Shown: positions 27,904 to 37,541 of the stretch, in pieces
Layout of the letters: each line of letters opens with the position of its first letter
Numbering within the stretch: the stretch's first letter is position 1
Origin: an uncultured Rhodocyclaceae bacterium
GTDB lineage: Bacteria > Pseudomonadota > Gammaproteobacteria > Burkholderiales > Rhodocyclaceae
Assembly (NCBI GenBank): GCA_907163225.1
Contig: OU015322.1
Coordinates: 1,837,001 to 1,901,000, forward strand
DNA length: 64,000 nucleotides
Reading direction: 5' to 3'
Program-made: the position numbers and the translations under genes
Notes under the pieces: generated by a model
What the model saw: only the letters and a program-made list of their open reading frames with translations
Told to the model about the DNA's origin: nothing
Databases searched by the model: none

Positions 27904-29150
27904 TTCAGGAAGGGAAAATCCGGGTCGGGATAGCTGCCGCTCATCATCTCGGCCAGCGAGGCCGCCGAGCCGCAGGCCATGGTCCAGCCCAGCGTGCCAT
28001 GGCCGGTATTGAGCCACAGGTTGCCGTAGCGTGTCCGGCCAATGAGCGGCACATTGGACGGCGTCGCCGGGCGCAGGCCGCACCAGAAGGCCGGTTCGCC
28101 AACTGTTTTCAGATCGGGGAAGAGCTGCCGGGTGCGCCGGATCAAAGCCTGGCAGCGAACCGGATTGAGATCGAGGTTATAGCCGTTGAACTCCGCCGTG
28201 CCGGCAACACGCAGCCGGTTGCCGAGACGGGAAAAGACCAGCCGCCATTCATCATCCGTGATGCTGACCATCGGCGCCACGCTGTCCTCGGCCAGCGTCA
28301 GGGTGGCCGAATAACCTTTGGCCGGGTAGACCGGGATGCGTATGCCCAGCGGCTTGAGCAGCAGCGGAGAATAGCTGCCCAGGGCGACGACGTAGGCATC
28401 CGCCGTCAATAATTCGGCGCCGGCCTTGCCACTGACGACAACGCCGGCGATCTGGCCGCCGCCGGCGGCGATGCGGTCAACCGTCATTTCATGGCAAAAA
28501 TCGACACCCGCCATCCGGGCGCGTTCGCCCAGCGCGCGGGTAAATTTGTGGGCATCGCCGGACTCATCCGACCGCGTGTAGTCGCCGCCTAGCAGCAGCG
28601 CCTTGGCAGCCGCCAGTGCCGGTTCGATTTTCAGGCATTTTTCGACGTCGACCGTGTCACGATCCAGCCCCAACGCGCGCATGGCCCCGGCCGCCGCGAT
28701 GGCGGCCGAAAATTCCTGGCGGTCGGTGTAAATGTGCAGGATGCCTTTTCCGAGCTGGTCGTATTGCAGGCCCAGCTCTTCGCGCAACGCCTGCAGGCGG
28801 CTGCGGCTGTAGAGCGCCATGGCGACAATGGCCTCGATGTTGCGATGCGTCCGGCCCGGCAGGCATTCAACAAGAAACCGCAACCCCCAGGCCAGCTGCG
28901 CCGGATCGGCCCGCCAGCGCCAGAGCAAGGGTGCATCTTCGCGGCCCAGCCATTTGATCAGGCGCCCCAGCACCTGCGGATTGGCCCACGGCTCGGCATG
29001 GGAAACCGAAATCTGCCCGCCATTGGCAAAGCTCGTTTCGTTGCCCGCCACCGGCTGCCGGTCGATGACGGTTACCTGATGACCGGCACGGGCGAGATAC
29101 CACGCACTTGTCGTGCCGACAACGCCGGCACCCAGCACGAGCACTCTCAA
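27897..29150 (-). CDS. dadA: D-amino acid dehydrogenase small subunit
   Basis: A 417-aa FAD protein. The N-terminus MRVLVLGAGVVGTTSAWYLARAGHQVTVID is a classic Rossmann dinucleotide-binding motif. PVAGNETSFANGGQIS and the C-terminal RPATPSNVPLIGRTRYGNLWLNTGHGTLGWTMACGS match DadA. It oxidises D-amino acids, mainly D-alanine, and feeds electrons to the respiratory chain. The start is a TTG at 29150, supported by the family's conserved MRV start and by a TTGA overlap with the spoT stop. A sense copy of the dispersed repeat (28472-28503) encodes DFCHEMTVDRI. Confidence 0.94.
   Translation of the reverse strand: MRVLVLGAGVVGTTSAWYLARAGHQVTVIDRQPVAGNETSFANGGQISVSHAEPWANPQVLGRLIKWLGREDAPLLWRWRADPAQLAWGLRFLVECLPGRTHRNIEAIVAMALYSRSRLQALREELGLQYDQLGKGILHIYTDRQEFSAAIAAAGAMRALGLDRDTVDVEKCLKIEPALAAAKALLLGGDYTRSDESGDAHKFTRALGERARMAGVDFCHEMTVDRIAAGGGQIAGVVVSGKAGAELLTADAYVVALGSYSPLLLKPLGIRIPVYPAKGYSATLTLAEDSVAPMVSITDDEWRLVFSRLGNRLRVAGTAEFNGYNLDLNPVRCQALIRRTRQLFPDLKTVGEPAFWCGLRPATPSNVPLIGRTRYGNLWLNTGHGTLGWTMACGSAASLAEMMSGSYPDPDFPFLKC
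28472..28503 (-). repeat. Dispersed element, copy 8 (in dadA, sense)
   Basis: On the minus strand it reads GATTTTTGCC, then ATGAAATGACGGTTGACCGCA. The core is exact and the second T-tract is lost. Confidence 0.65.
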
Positions 29151-31300
29151 GTCTCGCCTCCCCTTTCACGGGTAATGCGGGTGACTTCTGGAATGTGGCG
29201 CATGCCGCGCATGACCGAAGCCAGGTGATTGCGGTGAGCGACCTGGATGGTGAAGCGCAGCGTGGTGAACAGGCGCTCGGGATCAGCATCCATCGCCACG
29301 TGCTCGATATTCGAACCAGCCTCGGCGATGGCAGCGGCCACCTGTGCCAGCACACCGCGCGAGTTCTTGACCTCGACGTTGATGCGAATGTCGAACAGCT
29401 TGCCCTCTTCCGGCTCCCATTCGACGTCGATCCACTTCTGCGGCTCGGAAGAGCGCGATTTGCGGATCGTCGGGCAATCGTGCGTATGAATGACCAGGCC
29501 ACTGCCCTTGCGGATCGAGCCGATAATCGGGTCGCCCGGAATAGGCTGGCAACAGCTGGCCAACTGAATGGCCATGCCTTCCGTGCCGTGAATCGCCAGC
29601 GTCATGCCACTTGGCACATCGTGCGACATGTCCTCACGTGCCAGCAGGCGACGCGCGACGACCGAAGGCAGGCGTTTGCCGAGACCAATATCGGTATAAA
29701 GCTCTTCCATGGATTTCTGGCCGCTGCTCTTGACCAGCTGATCCCACGCCCCACTGGGGATCGATATCGGCACGACGCCCAGCGACAATAGCTCCTGCCG
29801 CAGCAGGCGCTCGCCGAGCCGCGCCGACTCTTCATTCTGCATGGTGCGCAAGAAATGGCGGATTTTGCTGCGCGCCCTGCCGGTTTTCACATAGCTGAGC
29901 CACACCGGGTTAGGACTGGACTGCGGCGAGGTGATGATCTCGACCAGATCGCCATTGCGCAAATCCGTGCGTAGCGGGGCAAGCTCATGATTGACGCGGG
30001 CTGCCGAGCAGTGATGGCCGACGTCGGTGTGAACCGCGTAGGCAAAATCGACCACCGTCGCCCCGCGCGGCATGGCCATGATCTTGCCCTTGGGCGTGAA
30101 GACGTAGACCTCATCCGGAAAGAGGTCGATCTTGACGTTCTCGAAGAACTCCGCCGAGTCACTGGTCTGCATTTCGAGCAGCGATTGCAGCCATTTGTGC
30201 GTCTTGATCTGCAGATCGGCGCTACTCTCGTCCATGTCCTTGTACAGCCAGTGAGCCGCGACCCCTTCCTGCGCCACGTTATGCATCTCGCGCGTACGAA
30301 TCTGGACTTCGACCGGCGTACCGTAGGGGCCAATCAGCGTTGTGTGCAGTGACTGGTAGCCGTTGGCCTTCGGAATGGCGATGTAATCCTTGAACTTGCC
30401 AGGAACCGGCTTGAACAAGCCGTGCAAGGCCCCGATCGCCAGGTAGCAGGTCGGCACGTTTTCGACAACAACGCGGAATCCGTAGATATCCAGCACCTGT
30501 GAAAACGACAGGCGCTTTTCCTTCATCTTGCGAAAAATGGAATACAGGCTCTTCTCGCGGCCAAACACCTCGGCCCTCAGCCCGGCATGCGCCAGCTTGT
30601 CCTCAATGCTGTCGAGAATTCGCGTCAACAATTCCTTGCGGTTGCCACGCGCGGCACTCAGCGCCTTGGCCAGCACCTCGGCGCGATGCGGATGGATCAG
30701 CCGGAACGAGGTGTCCTGCAATTCGCGGTAAAGCTTGTTGAGGCCTAACCGCAGCGCAATGGGCGCATAGATTTCCAGCGTTTCGCGGGCGATGCGGGCG
30801 CGCTTGTCGGCACGCATCGCCGACATCGTCGCCAAGTTGTGCTGGCGGTCGGCGAGTTTGATCAGCACGACGCGCAAATCGCGCGCCATGGCCATCAGCA
30901 TCTTGCGGAAATTTTCAGCCTGGGCTTCCTGATAGGAAGCAAATTCCATTTTGTCGAGCTTGGACAGGCCATCGACCAGCTCAGCCACTTCCTTGCCAAA
31001 TTTTTCGGCCAGTTCGTGTTTGGTTGCCCCGGTATCCTCCAGCACGTCGTGGAGCAGTGCCGCGGCAATGGCGTCGGAATCCATCCGCCACTCGACCACC
31101 GCACCGGCAACCGCCAGCGGGTGGGTGATGTACGCCTCGCCCGACATGCGCCGCTGACTAGCGTGCGCTTTGGCTGCGTAAGCATACGCCGCCTTGATTT
31201 TCTCTAATTCAGCCGGGGATAGGTAATCGAGACTATCGAGGAAAACCCGGTAAGCGGGTTCCTCATCAACAGGCGGCAGAGGCGACGGCGCGGAATCCAT
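29147..31300 (-). CDS. spoT: Bifunctional (p)ppGpp synthetase/hydrolase SpoT
   Basis: A 717-aa RelA/SpoT protein. The N-terminal HD hydrolase domain is intact (H84-D85 in LLHDVLEDT), so it can degrade (p)ppGpp. The synthetase domain has FGREKSLYSIFRKM and DIYGFRVVV. TGS (~residues 385-450) and C-terminal ACT (~640-710) regulatory domains follow. It sits in the usual gmk-rpoZ-spoT order, 21 bp after rpoZ, and overlaps dadA by 4 bp. It sets (p)ppGpp levels in the cytosol during starvation. Confidence 0.97.
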   Translation of the reverse strand: MDSAPSPLPPVDEEPAYRVFLDSLDYLSPAELEKIKAAYAYAAKAHASQRRMSGEAYITHPLAVAGAVVEWRMDSDAIAAALLHDVLEDTGATKHELAEKFGKEVAELVDGLSKLDKMEFASYQEAQAENFRKMLMAMARDLRVVLIKLADRQHNLATMSAMRADKRARIARETLEIYAPIALRLGLNKLYRELQDTSFRLIHPHRAEVLAKALSAARGNRKELLTRILDSIEDKLAHAGLRAEVFGREKSLYSIFRKMKEKRLSFSQVLDIYGFRVVVENVPTCYLAIGALHGLFKPVPGKFKDYIAIPKANGYQSLHTTLIGPYGTPVEVQIRTREMHNVAQEGVAAHWLYKDMDESSADLQIKTHKWLQSLLEMQTSDSAEFFENVKIDLFPDEVYVFTPKGKIMAMPRGATVVDFAYAVHTDVGHHCSAARVNHELAPLRTDLRNGDLVEIITSPQSSPNPVWLSYVKTGRARSKIRHFLRTMQNEESARLGERLLRQELLSLGVVPISIPSGAWDQLVKSSGQKSMEELYTDIGLGKRLPSVVARRLLAREDMSHDVPSGMTLAIHGTEGMAIQLASCCQPIPGDPIIGSIRKGSGLVIHTHDCPTIRKSRSSEPQKWIDVEWEPEEGKLFDIRINVEVKNSRGVLAQVAAAIAEAGSNIEHVAMDADPERLFTTLRFTIQVAHRNHLASVMRGMRHIPEVTRITRERGGET

Positions 31301-31321
31301 CAGTCTTCACCGCCCCAACCT

Positions 31322-31528
31322 TCAGCCTTGGCCGCGGTTAAGTACTTCCAGGCCGATCTTGCCGGCGCCCATTTCTTTCAGGGCAACCACCGTCGGCTTG
31401 TGCTTTTCGCCTTCAACCAGCGGCGTCGCGCCATTGGCCAATTGACGGGCACGGTGAGCGGCAGCCAAAGTCATCAGGAAACGGTTCGGGATTTTTTTCA
31501 GACAGTCATCAACGGTAACGCGGGCCAT
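31322..31528 (-). CDS. rpoZ: RNA polymerase omega subunit
   Basis: A 68-aa protein beginning [30 protein letters not shown], the omega signature that includes the PNRF-L-T-AAxRARQL helix contacting beta-prime. Omega stabilises RNA polymerase and, in proteobacteria, contributes to ppGpp binding. It lies between gmk and spoT, 14 bp after gmk. Confidence 0.97.
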   Translation of the reverse strand: MARVTVDDCLKKIPNRFLMTLAAAHRARQLANGATPLVEGEKHKPTVVALKEMGAGKIGLEVLNRGQG

Positions 31529-31542
31529 GTAAACCTCAAAAA

Positions 31543-32151
31543 TCAGATCATTCTTTGAAACAGGGCGGCGTGACGGGCACGCTGGGCCCCAAAGCTCAGC
31601 CGGGAGGCGCGCACAACGGCGCGAAGGTCATCCAGCGCCTGAGCCAACTGGTCGTTAATAATAACATAGTCAAATTCGCCAACATGGCGCATTTCGGCCT
31701 GCGCAGCGGCCAAACGACGTGCGATGACGTCGGCGCTGTCGGTGCCGCGACCGGTCAGGCGGCGGGTCAGTTCTTCCATCGAGGGCGGCAGGATGAAGAC
31801 ACCGATGGCCTGCGGAAACAGGGCACGCACCTGCTGGGCGCCCTGCCAGTCTATTTCGAGCAACACGTCGCGGCCCACCGCCAACTGGTCGGCAATCCAT
31901 TTCTTTGAAGTGCCATAGAAATTCCCGTGAACTTCGGCCCATTCGAGAAATTCCTGACGCGCGATCATGGCCTGGAATTCAGTGGCATCGACAAAGTGAT
32001 ACTCACGCCCGTTCACCTCACCCGGCCGCGGACCACGCGTCGTATAGGAAATGGAGAGCTGGACCCCCGACTCGTGCTCAAGCAGCAGACGAACCAGCGT
32101 GGTCTTGCCTGCCCCGGAGGGAGCGGCCACGACGTAGAGATTGCCTGCCAT
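31543..32151 (-). CDS. gmk: Guanylate kinase
   Basis: A 202-aa protein with the P-loop [10 protein letters not shown] near residues 9-18, the GMP-binding [20 protein letters not shown] segment and the [13 protein letters not shown] block. It converts GMP to GDP. It is in the conserved yicC-gmk-rpoZ-spoT operon, 3 bp after yicC. Confidence 0.97.
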   Translation of the reverse strand: MAGNLYVVAAPSGAGKTTLVRLLLEHESGVQLSISYTTRGPRPGEVNGREYHFVDATEFQAMIARQEFLEWAEVHGNFYGTSKKWIADQLAVGRDVLLEIDWQGAQQVRALFPQAIGVFILPPSMEELTRRLTGRGTDSADVIARRLAAAQAEMRHVGEFDYVIINDQLAQALDDLRAVVRASRLSFGAQRARHAALFQRMI

Positions 32152-32154
32152 GGC

Positions 32155-33021
32155 CTATTCCAGGTTCTGAATCTGTTCGCGCATCTGCTCGATGAGCAGC
32201 TTGAGATCCATCGCAGCCTGCGAGACCTCGGTGATCGCCGACTTGGAGCCAAGCGTATTGGCTTCACGGTTGAGTTCCTGCATCAGGAAATCAAGCCGCT
32301 TGCCGCAGGCTCCTCCGTGCTTGAGTACCCGCTCGACTTCATCGAGGTGGGTGGCCAGACGGGAGAGTTCTTCGGCGACATCGATACGCGTCGCGAAGAC
32401 CGCCACTTCTTGCAGAATGCGATCATCGCTGGCATTGCCGAGCGCATCGATCAGGCGCTGACGCAGCTTGTCGGTGAATAGCGCCTGCGCTTCCGGAATC
32501 CGTGGAGCAACACGATGAACGATGTCGCGCATGGCGTTCACGCGGTCAACGATCATTTCGGCCAATTTTTCACCTTCGCGACCGCGGGTCGCCGTGAAAT
32601 CCTCCAGCACCGTGCGCGCCAAAGCCATCACTTCAGGGCCGAGGGCGGCAAAATCCAGACTCTGGTCGCCGAACATACCGGGCCAGCGCAGGGTTTCGCT
32701 GACGGAAAGCGGGGCCGCTTCGGGCATTTCAGCGCGAACACGTTCGCTGAGTGTTTTCAGCGTCGCCAGCAGGTCACTGTTAAGCTGCAATTGATCGGCT
32801 TTGGCTGCCGCTGCATTGAACGAAAGGCGGCACTCGATCTTGCCACGCGACAGTTTGGCCGCCAGCAGTTCGCGCAGGGGCATCTCAAGCGAGCGCAAAT
32901 CTTCGGTAACGCGAAAATGAAAATCGAGGTAACGGGAGTTGACGCTTTTCAACTCAAGCTGCAATGTTCCGTGCTCTAGATCACGCGTTTTAACGGCATA
33001 ACCGGTCATACTACAAATCAT
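32155..33021 (-). CDS. yicC: YicC-family endoribonuclease
   Basis: A 288-aa protein starting MICSMTGYA, with KSVNSRYLDFHFR in the N-terminal half and the conserved C-terminal KRLDFLMQELNREANTLGSKS. YicC proteins act on RNA; E. coli YicC cleaves small RNA targets. It is the first gene of its operon and divergent from the kinase gene across 76 bp. The frame at EKLAEMIVDRVN contains a GTTGACCG that lacks the full repeat, so I do not count it as a copy. Confidence 0.95.
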   Translation of the reverse strand: MICSMTGYAVKTRDLEHGTLQLELKSVNSRYLDFHFRVTEDLRSLEMPLRELLAAKLSRGKIECRLSFNAAAAKADQLQLNSDLLATLKTLSERVRAEMPEAAPLSVSETLRWPGMFGDQSLDFAALGPEVMALARTVLEDFTATRGREGEKLAEMIVDRVNAMRDIVHRVAPRIPEAQALFTDKLRQRLIDALGNASDDRILQEVAVFATRIDVAEELSRLATHLDEVERVLKHGGACGKRLDFLMQELNREANTLGSKSAITEVSQAAMDLKLLIEQMREQIQNLE

Positions 33022-33097
33022 TATCGGGAATCCCTTGCTTTACAGTCCGGACAACACGCCCGAAAATGCCTGACACAGCATCATAACCGCGAGATCC

Positions 33098-34042
33098 ATG
33101 GCGCAACAAGCCAATCACCCTCTACCCAACGGCTTCCCGCTCGAAGAGTACACAATAGACCGCCAGCTTTCGCTCGGCGGCTTTTCCATTGTGTACTTGG
33201 CGACCGATCCGTCCGGCAAACAGGTCGCGATCAAGGAATATCTTCCAAATAGCTTGGCCTTGCGCGCGCGCGGCGAAACCAAGCCGCTGATTACGGCAGA
33301 CCATCTGGGCGCATTCCGCTACGGCATGAAATGCTTTTTCGAGGAAGGCCGTGCATTGGCGCGCCTCTCGCACCCGAATGTGATCCGCGTGCTGAACTTT
33401 TTCCGGGCCAACGAAACCGTCTACATGGTGATGGAGTACGAGCACGGCCGAACCTTGCAGGAATTCATCCAGAAGCACCAGGGGCACATTTCGGAGCGTT
33501 TCATTCGCGGCGTCTTTACCCGCATGCTGAACGGATTGCGCGAAGTCCATTCGAACAAGCTGCTGCACCTCGACCTGAAGCCGTCCAATATTTATCTGCG
33601 CGGCGACAACACACCCGTTCTGATTGATTTCGGGGCCGCCCGGCAGACGCTGATCACCGATCAACCTGTTCTCAAGCCGATGTACACACCGGGCTTCGCG
33701 TCACCTGAACACTATGGCAGCCGCAGGGATCTAGGGCCTTGGAGCGACATTTACAGCGTTGGCGCCTCGATGTATGCCTGCCTCGCCGGCTGCGCGCCAC
33801 AGGCAGCCGATTCGCGGATGAAGAAAGACACCTTGCCGCCCGCCATGCTGCGTTGGGATGGCCAGTTTTCGGATCGCCTGCTCGAAATCATCGACTGGTG
33901 CCTCAACCTCAATCACCTTTACCGTCCGCAAAGCGTCTTTGCCCTGCAAAAAGCGCTGGTCGAAACGATTACGCCGCCTCGCCCGAAGGTTAATCCGAAC
34001 TGGGTCGGCCGCTTCGTCGAAAAACTCAGAAAGCCGATCTGA
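33098..34042 (+). CDS. Serine/threonine protein kinase (Hanks type)
   Basis: A 314-aa soluble kinase. It has a Gly-rich loop LSLGGFSIVYLA, the ATP-binding lysine K46 (VAIKEYLP), a catalytic loop H157-L-D159-L-K-P-S-N (HLD in place of HRD) and D177-F-G. There is no membrane segment or extracellular sensor. It overlaps the phosphatase gene by one base (TGATG), so kinase and phosphatase are coupled and may act on the same targets. This pair next to rph-rdgB-hemW and yicC recurs in betaproteobacteria as I recall; the substrates are unknown. Confidence 0.93.
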   Translation: MAQQANHPLPNGFPLEEYTIDRQLSLGGFSIVYLATDPSGKQVAIKEYLPNSLALRARGETKPLITADHLGAFRYGMKCFFEEGRALARLSHPNVIRVLNFFRANETVYMVMEYEHGRTLQEFIQKHQGHISERFIRGVFTRMLNGLREVHSNKLLHLDLKPSNIYLRGDNTPVLIDFGAARQTLITDQPVLKPMYTPGFASPEHYGSRRDLGPWSDIYSVGASMYACLAGCAPQAADSRMKKDTLPPAMLRWDGQFSDRLLEIIDWCLNLNHLYRPQSVFALQKALVETITPPRPKVNPNWVGRFVEKLRKPI

Positions 34043-34959
34043 TGAGATTCACCATTTACCAGGAGAGCCGCCAGGGCGGCCGCGCCAACAACGAAGACCG
34101 GACAACCTATTGCTACTCGCGCGATGCGTTGATGATGGTCGTCGCCGATGGCATGGGTGGTCATCACTATGGAGAAATCGCTGCCCAGATTGCTGTCCAG
34201 ACACTGGCTGACGCGTTCCAGCGGGAGGCCCGGCCGCTGCTGACTGACCCTTTCCGCTTTTTGCAAAAGAGCATTTCCAATGCCCACCACGCCATCCTGG
34301 ACTATGCGGCCCGTCACAAGCTGAAAGACACGCCGCGCACCACCTGTGTCGCCTGCATCATCCAGGACAATGTCGCCTACTGGGCACACGCCGGGGATTC
34401 TCGCCTGTACCTGATTCGCGATGGTCGGCTCATTGCACAGACCAAGGATCACTCACGCATTCGCCTGCTGATCGAAGAAGGCATGATCACCGAGGCGCAG
34501 GCGCATTTTCATCCGGATCGGAACAAGATCTACAGTTGCCTGGGCAGCCCGACGCCGCCGGAAATCGAATTTTCACGCAAGACGCCGCTCGACCATGGCG
34601 ATGTCGTGCTGTTGAGTACCGACGGCTTGTGGGGCGAAGTTTCGGGCGAAATGATGGCCAGCTCCCTGCAGGGAGCAAATCTCCTGCAAGCGGTACCAAC
34701 GCTGCTCAGTCAGGCCGAGGCCAGGGGCGGCGCTCATGGCGACAACCTGTCCGTCGTCGCAGTACGTTGGGAAGACACCTACATCGAGGATGCCAGCAGC
34801 GCCATTTCAACCCAGACCATGACCCAGGACGAAGTCACCACCCGACTCGACGAATTCGGCCGTAACCCGGCCTACAAGAGCGATCTCAGCGACGACGAGA
34901 TTGAGCGTGCAATTGACGAAATTCGCAACGCCATCGACAAATACACCCCGAAAAAATAA
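34042..34959 (+). CDS. PP2C-family protein phosphatase
   Basis: A 305-aa protein. It has the PP2C metal motifs NNEDR (residues 16-20), VADGMGG (34-40), [22 protein letters not shown] and a final [13 protein letters not shown] (catalytic Asp). About 60 residues after the domain form an acidic helical tail. It would reverse phosphorylation by the kinase encoded just upstream. It is 8 bp from rph. Confidence 0.94.
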   Translation: MRFTIYQESRQGGRANNEDRTTYCYSRDALMMVVADGMGGHHYGEIAAQIAVQTLADAFQREARPLLTDPFRFLQKSISNAHHAILDYAARHKLKDTPRTTCVACIIQDNVAYWAHAGDSRLYLIRDGRLIAQTKDHSRIRLLIEEGMITEAQAHFHPDRNKIYSCLGSPTPPEIEFSRKTPLDHGDVVLLSTDGLWGEVSGEMMASSLQGANLLQAVPTLLSQAEARGGAHGDNLSVVAVRWEDTYIEDASSAISTQTMTQDEVTTRLDEFGRNPAYKSDLSDDEIERAIDEIRNAIDKYTPKK

Positions 34960-34967
34960 GGAACACC

Positions 34968-35684
34968 ATGCGCCCCAGCCAACGCCAGCCGGATCAGCTC
35001 CGCACCGTCAAGATCACCCGCAATTTCACGCGCCACGCCGAAGGCTCGGTGCTCATCGAAATGGGTGACACCCGCGTGCTGTGCACGGCCAGCGTCGAGG
35101 AAAGCCTGCCGCCCTTCCTGCGCGGCAAGGGCCAGGGCTGGGTGACGGCCGAGTACGGCATGCTGCCGCGCGCCACGCATACCCGCTCGTCGCGCGAGGC
35201 AGCCAAGGGCAAGCAGACCGGCCGGACGCAGGAAATCCAGCGTCTGATCGGCCGCAGCCTGCGTGCCGTGACTAACCTCAAGGCCCTCGGCGAACGCCAG
35301 ATCACGCTCGACTGCGACGTCCTGCAGGCCGACGGCGGCACCCGCTGTGCCTCGATCACCGGCGCCTGGGTCGCCCTCTACGAAGCTTGCGAAAAGCTGG
35401 TCACCGCCGGCAAGCTGCCGGCCAACCCGGTGCGCGACCACGTCGCCGCCATCTCGGTCGGCATCTACAAGGGCGCGCCAGTGCTCGACCTCGACTACCC
35501 GGAAGACTCCGACTGCGATACCGACATGAACGTCGTGATGACCGGCAACGGCGGCATCGTTGAAATCCAGGGCACGGCCGAAGGCGAGCCGTTCAGCCGC
35601 GAGCAGATGAGTGTGCTGGTTGATCTTGCCACCATGGGTATCCGCCAGCTGACCGCAGCCCAGCAAAGCGCCCTCGCCGGCTAA
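34968..35684 (+). CDS. rph: Ribonuclease PH
   Basis: A 238-aa protein with the complete RNase PH fold: [18 protein letters not shown], the [29 protein letters not shown] phosphate-binding block and [12 protein letters not shown]. It trims tRNA 3' ends by phosphorolysis. The Shine-Dalgarno is AAGGAAC just before the ATG. It is followed after 7 bp by a dispersed repeat, then rdgB. Confidence 0.97.
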   Translation: MRPSQRQPDQLRTVKITRNFTRHAEGSVLIEMGDTRVLCTASVEESLPPFLRGKGQGWVTAEYGMLPRATHTRSSREAAKGKQTGRTQEIQRLIGRSLRAVTNLKALGERQITLDCDVLQADGGTRCASITGAWVALYEACEKLVTAGKLPANPVRDHVAAISVGIYKGAPVLDLDYPEDSDCDTDMNVVMTGNGGIVEIQGTAEGEPFSREQMSVLVDLATMGIRQLTAAQQSALAG

Positions 35685-35691
35685 GGCAGCG

Positions 35692-35730
35692 TTTTTCATT
35701 TTTCGCCCTTTTTTCCGGTTGACCGTAGCG
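35692..35730 (+). repeat. Dispersed element, copy 9 (rph-rdgB gap)
   Basis: It reads TTTTTCATTTTTCGCC, then CTTTTTTCCGGTTGACCG, then TAGCG. It fills most of the 69-bp gap between rph and rdgB. Near-consensus. Confidence 0.92.
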
Positions 35731-35753
35731 TTGGCCCCGACTCCAGAATCCCC

Positions 35754-36341
35754 ATGAAAAAACTCGTCCTCGCCTCGAACAACGCCAAAAAAATGAAGGA
35801 GCTGAACGCGCTGCTCGCGCCGCTCGGCTTCGAGGTCATTCCACAAGGCCAGTTGGGCATTCCGGAAGCCGAAGAGCCGCATTGCACCTTCGTTGAGAAT
35901 GCCCTGGCCAAGGCCCGGCATGCAGCGAAGGAGTCCGGCCTGCCGGCGCTGGCCGATGATTCCGGCCTCTGCGTGGCAGCGCTCGGCGGCGCCCCCGGCG
36001 TCTATTCGGCACGCTATGCCGGTGAGCCGAAATCGGATGCGCGCAATAACGAAAAGCTGCTGGCTGAGCTTGGCGACAACAGCCATCGCGCCGCCCATTT
36101 TGTGTCGGTCATCGTCCTCGTTCGCCACGCCGAAGACCCGCAACCGCTGATCGCCGAAGGCGAGTGGCATGGCGAAATCCTGCCAGCCCTGCGCGGCGCA
36201 GGCGGCTTCGGCTACGACCCCCTGTTCAACGTGCCGGAATTCGGCAAGACGGCGGCTGAACTCGATTCCGACACCAAGAATCGCGTCTCGCATCGCGGCC
36301 AGGCCATGCAACAACTGATCGCGCGACTGCCGACGCTGTAA
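35754..36341 (+). CDS. rdgB: Non-canonical purine NTP pyrophosphatase (RdgB/HAM1)
   Basis: A 195-aa protein with the family marks VLASNNAKKMKELN (SxNxxK), FVENALAKARHA, ADDSGLCVAALGGAPGVYSARYAG and GFGYDPLF. It hydrolyses dITP and XTP to keep them out of DNA. It is followed by hemW 3 bp after the stop, so translation is probably coupled. Confidence 0.97.
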   Translation: MKKLVLASNNAKKMKELNALLAPLGFEVIPQGQLGIPEAEEPHCTFVENALAKARHAAKESGLPALADDSGLCVAALGGAPGVYSARYAGEPKSDARNNEKLLAELGDNSHRAAHFVSVIVLVRHAEDPQPLIAEGEWHGEILPALRGAGGFGYDPLFNVPEFGKTAAELDSDTKNRVSHRGQAMQQLIARLPTL

Positions 36342-36344
36342 ATC

Positions 36345-37541
36345 GTGGCGCGCACGATTCCCATTTTTGCCCAAAATTCCCGGTCGACCGCAGCAGCGCT
36401 CGAATTCCGCGTCTCACCGCCGCTGGCGCTCTACGTCCATGTGCCGTGGTGCGTGCAGAAGTGCCCGTACTGCGATTTCAACTCGCACGAAGCCAAGGGC
36501 ACGATTCCCGAGCGTGAATACGTCGCTGCGCTGATCGCCGACCTGCAGTCCGCCTTGCCGCTGATCTGGGGCCGGCCGGTGGTCAGCGTTTTCTTTGGTG
36601 GCGGCACGCCCAGCCTGCTTTCGCCAGCCGCCATCGACGAACTGATCACCGCCTTCCGCGCACTGGCCATGCTGGCGCCGAACGCAGAGATCACGCTTGA
36701 AGCCAATCCAGGCACGGTCGAAGCAGAGAAATTCGCCGGCTTCCGTTCGGCCGGCGTCAATCGTCTGTCGCTCGGCATTCAGAGCTTCAACGACGAGCAT
36801 CTAAAAGCCCTCGGCCGCATCCATGGAGCGGCTGAAGCGAAGCGCGCCGCACAACTGGCTGGCGAACATTTCGAGTCGTTCAACCTTGATCTGATGTATG
36901 GCCTGCCGGGCCAGACGCATGAGCAAGCGCTCGCTGACGTCGAAACGGCGCTGAGTTTTTCCCCGTCGCATCTCTCCTGCTACCAGCTGACGCTGGAGCC
37001 GAACACGCGTTTCGCCGCCTTCCCGCCGGAATTGCCGGAAGGCGACATCTGTGCCGACATGCAGGAAAGCATCGAAGCCCGATTGGCCACGGCGGGTTTC
37101 ACAAACTATGAAACCTCAGCCTTTGCCCAGAGCGGCAAACAGTGCAAGCACAACCTGAATTATTGGTATTTCGGCGACTACCTCGGCATTGGCGCCGGCG
37201 CGCATTCAAAGCTGACGCTGCATGATCGCGTGCTGCGCCAGATGCGCTGGAAACATCCCAAGGCTTATCTCGACAACATCCGTAGCGGCAATGCCATTCA
37301 GGAAGAAACGCAGGTCGAGGCCAAGAGCCTGCCCTTCGAGTTCATGATGAACGCGCTGCGTCTGGCCGATGGCTTTCACCCCTCGCTCTACGAGGCGCGC
37401 ACGGCCCAGCCCTTGATCGCCATCCAGTCGCAACTGAAGGCGGCGGAAGCAGAAGACCTACTCATTGTCGGCCCGGAAAAAATTGCGCCGACCGCGAAGG
37501 GTCGGCGCTTTCTGAACGTTCTGCTCGAATGTTTTCTTTAG
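36345..37541 (+). CDS. hemW: HemW, radical SAM haem chaperone-like protein
   Basis: A 398-aa protein. The radical SAM motif CVQKCPYCDF (CxxxCxxC) follows LYVHVPWC, and VSVFFGGGTPSLL is typical. HemW-type proteins lack the extra N-terminal part of true HemN, and a haem-trafficking role is preferred. The only reasonable start is the GTG at 36345, directly after the rdgB stop. The first ~20 residues (PIFAQNSRSTAAA) are encoded by a dispersed repeat copy and precede the conserved core. The 3' end overlaps convergent yidB by 4 bp. Confidence 0.93.
   Translation: MARTIPIFAQNSRSTAAALEFRVSPPLALYVHVPWCVQKCPYCDFNSHEAKGTIPEREYVAALIADLQSALPLIWGRPVVSVFFGGGTPSLLSPAAIDELITAFRALAMLAPNAEITLEANPGTVEAEKFAGFRSAGVNRLSLGIQSFNDEHLKALGRIHGAAEAKRAAQLAGEHFESFNLDLMYGLPGQTHEQALADVETALSFSPSHLSCYQLTLEPNTRFAAFPPELPEGDICADMQESIEARLATAGFTNYETSAFAQSGKQCKHNLNYWYFGDYLGIGAGAHSKLTLHDRVLRQMRWKHPKAYLDNIRSGNAIQEETQVEAKSLPFEFMMNALRLADGFHPSLYEARTAQPLIAIQSQLKAAEAEDLLIVGPEKIAPTAKGRRFLNVLLECFL
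36357..36396 (+). repeat. Dispersed element, copy 10 (5' end of hemW)
   Basis: It reads ATTCCCATTTTTGCCC, then AAAATTCCCGGTCGACCGCA, then GCAG. One core change (GTCGACCG). It begins 15 bp after the rdgB stop and is translated in the hemW frame. Confidence 0.85.

Noticed and set aside
32540-32572. GTTGACCG with upstream GGCC in yicC, similar to the dispersed element
   Set aside because: There is no T-tract between the blocks and the sequence encodes a normal YicC segment (EKLAEMIVDRVN), so I did not count it.
37484-37511. Strong hairpin near the end of hemW
   Set aside because: It lies inside coding sequence and has no T-run; not called as a terminator.
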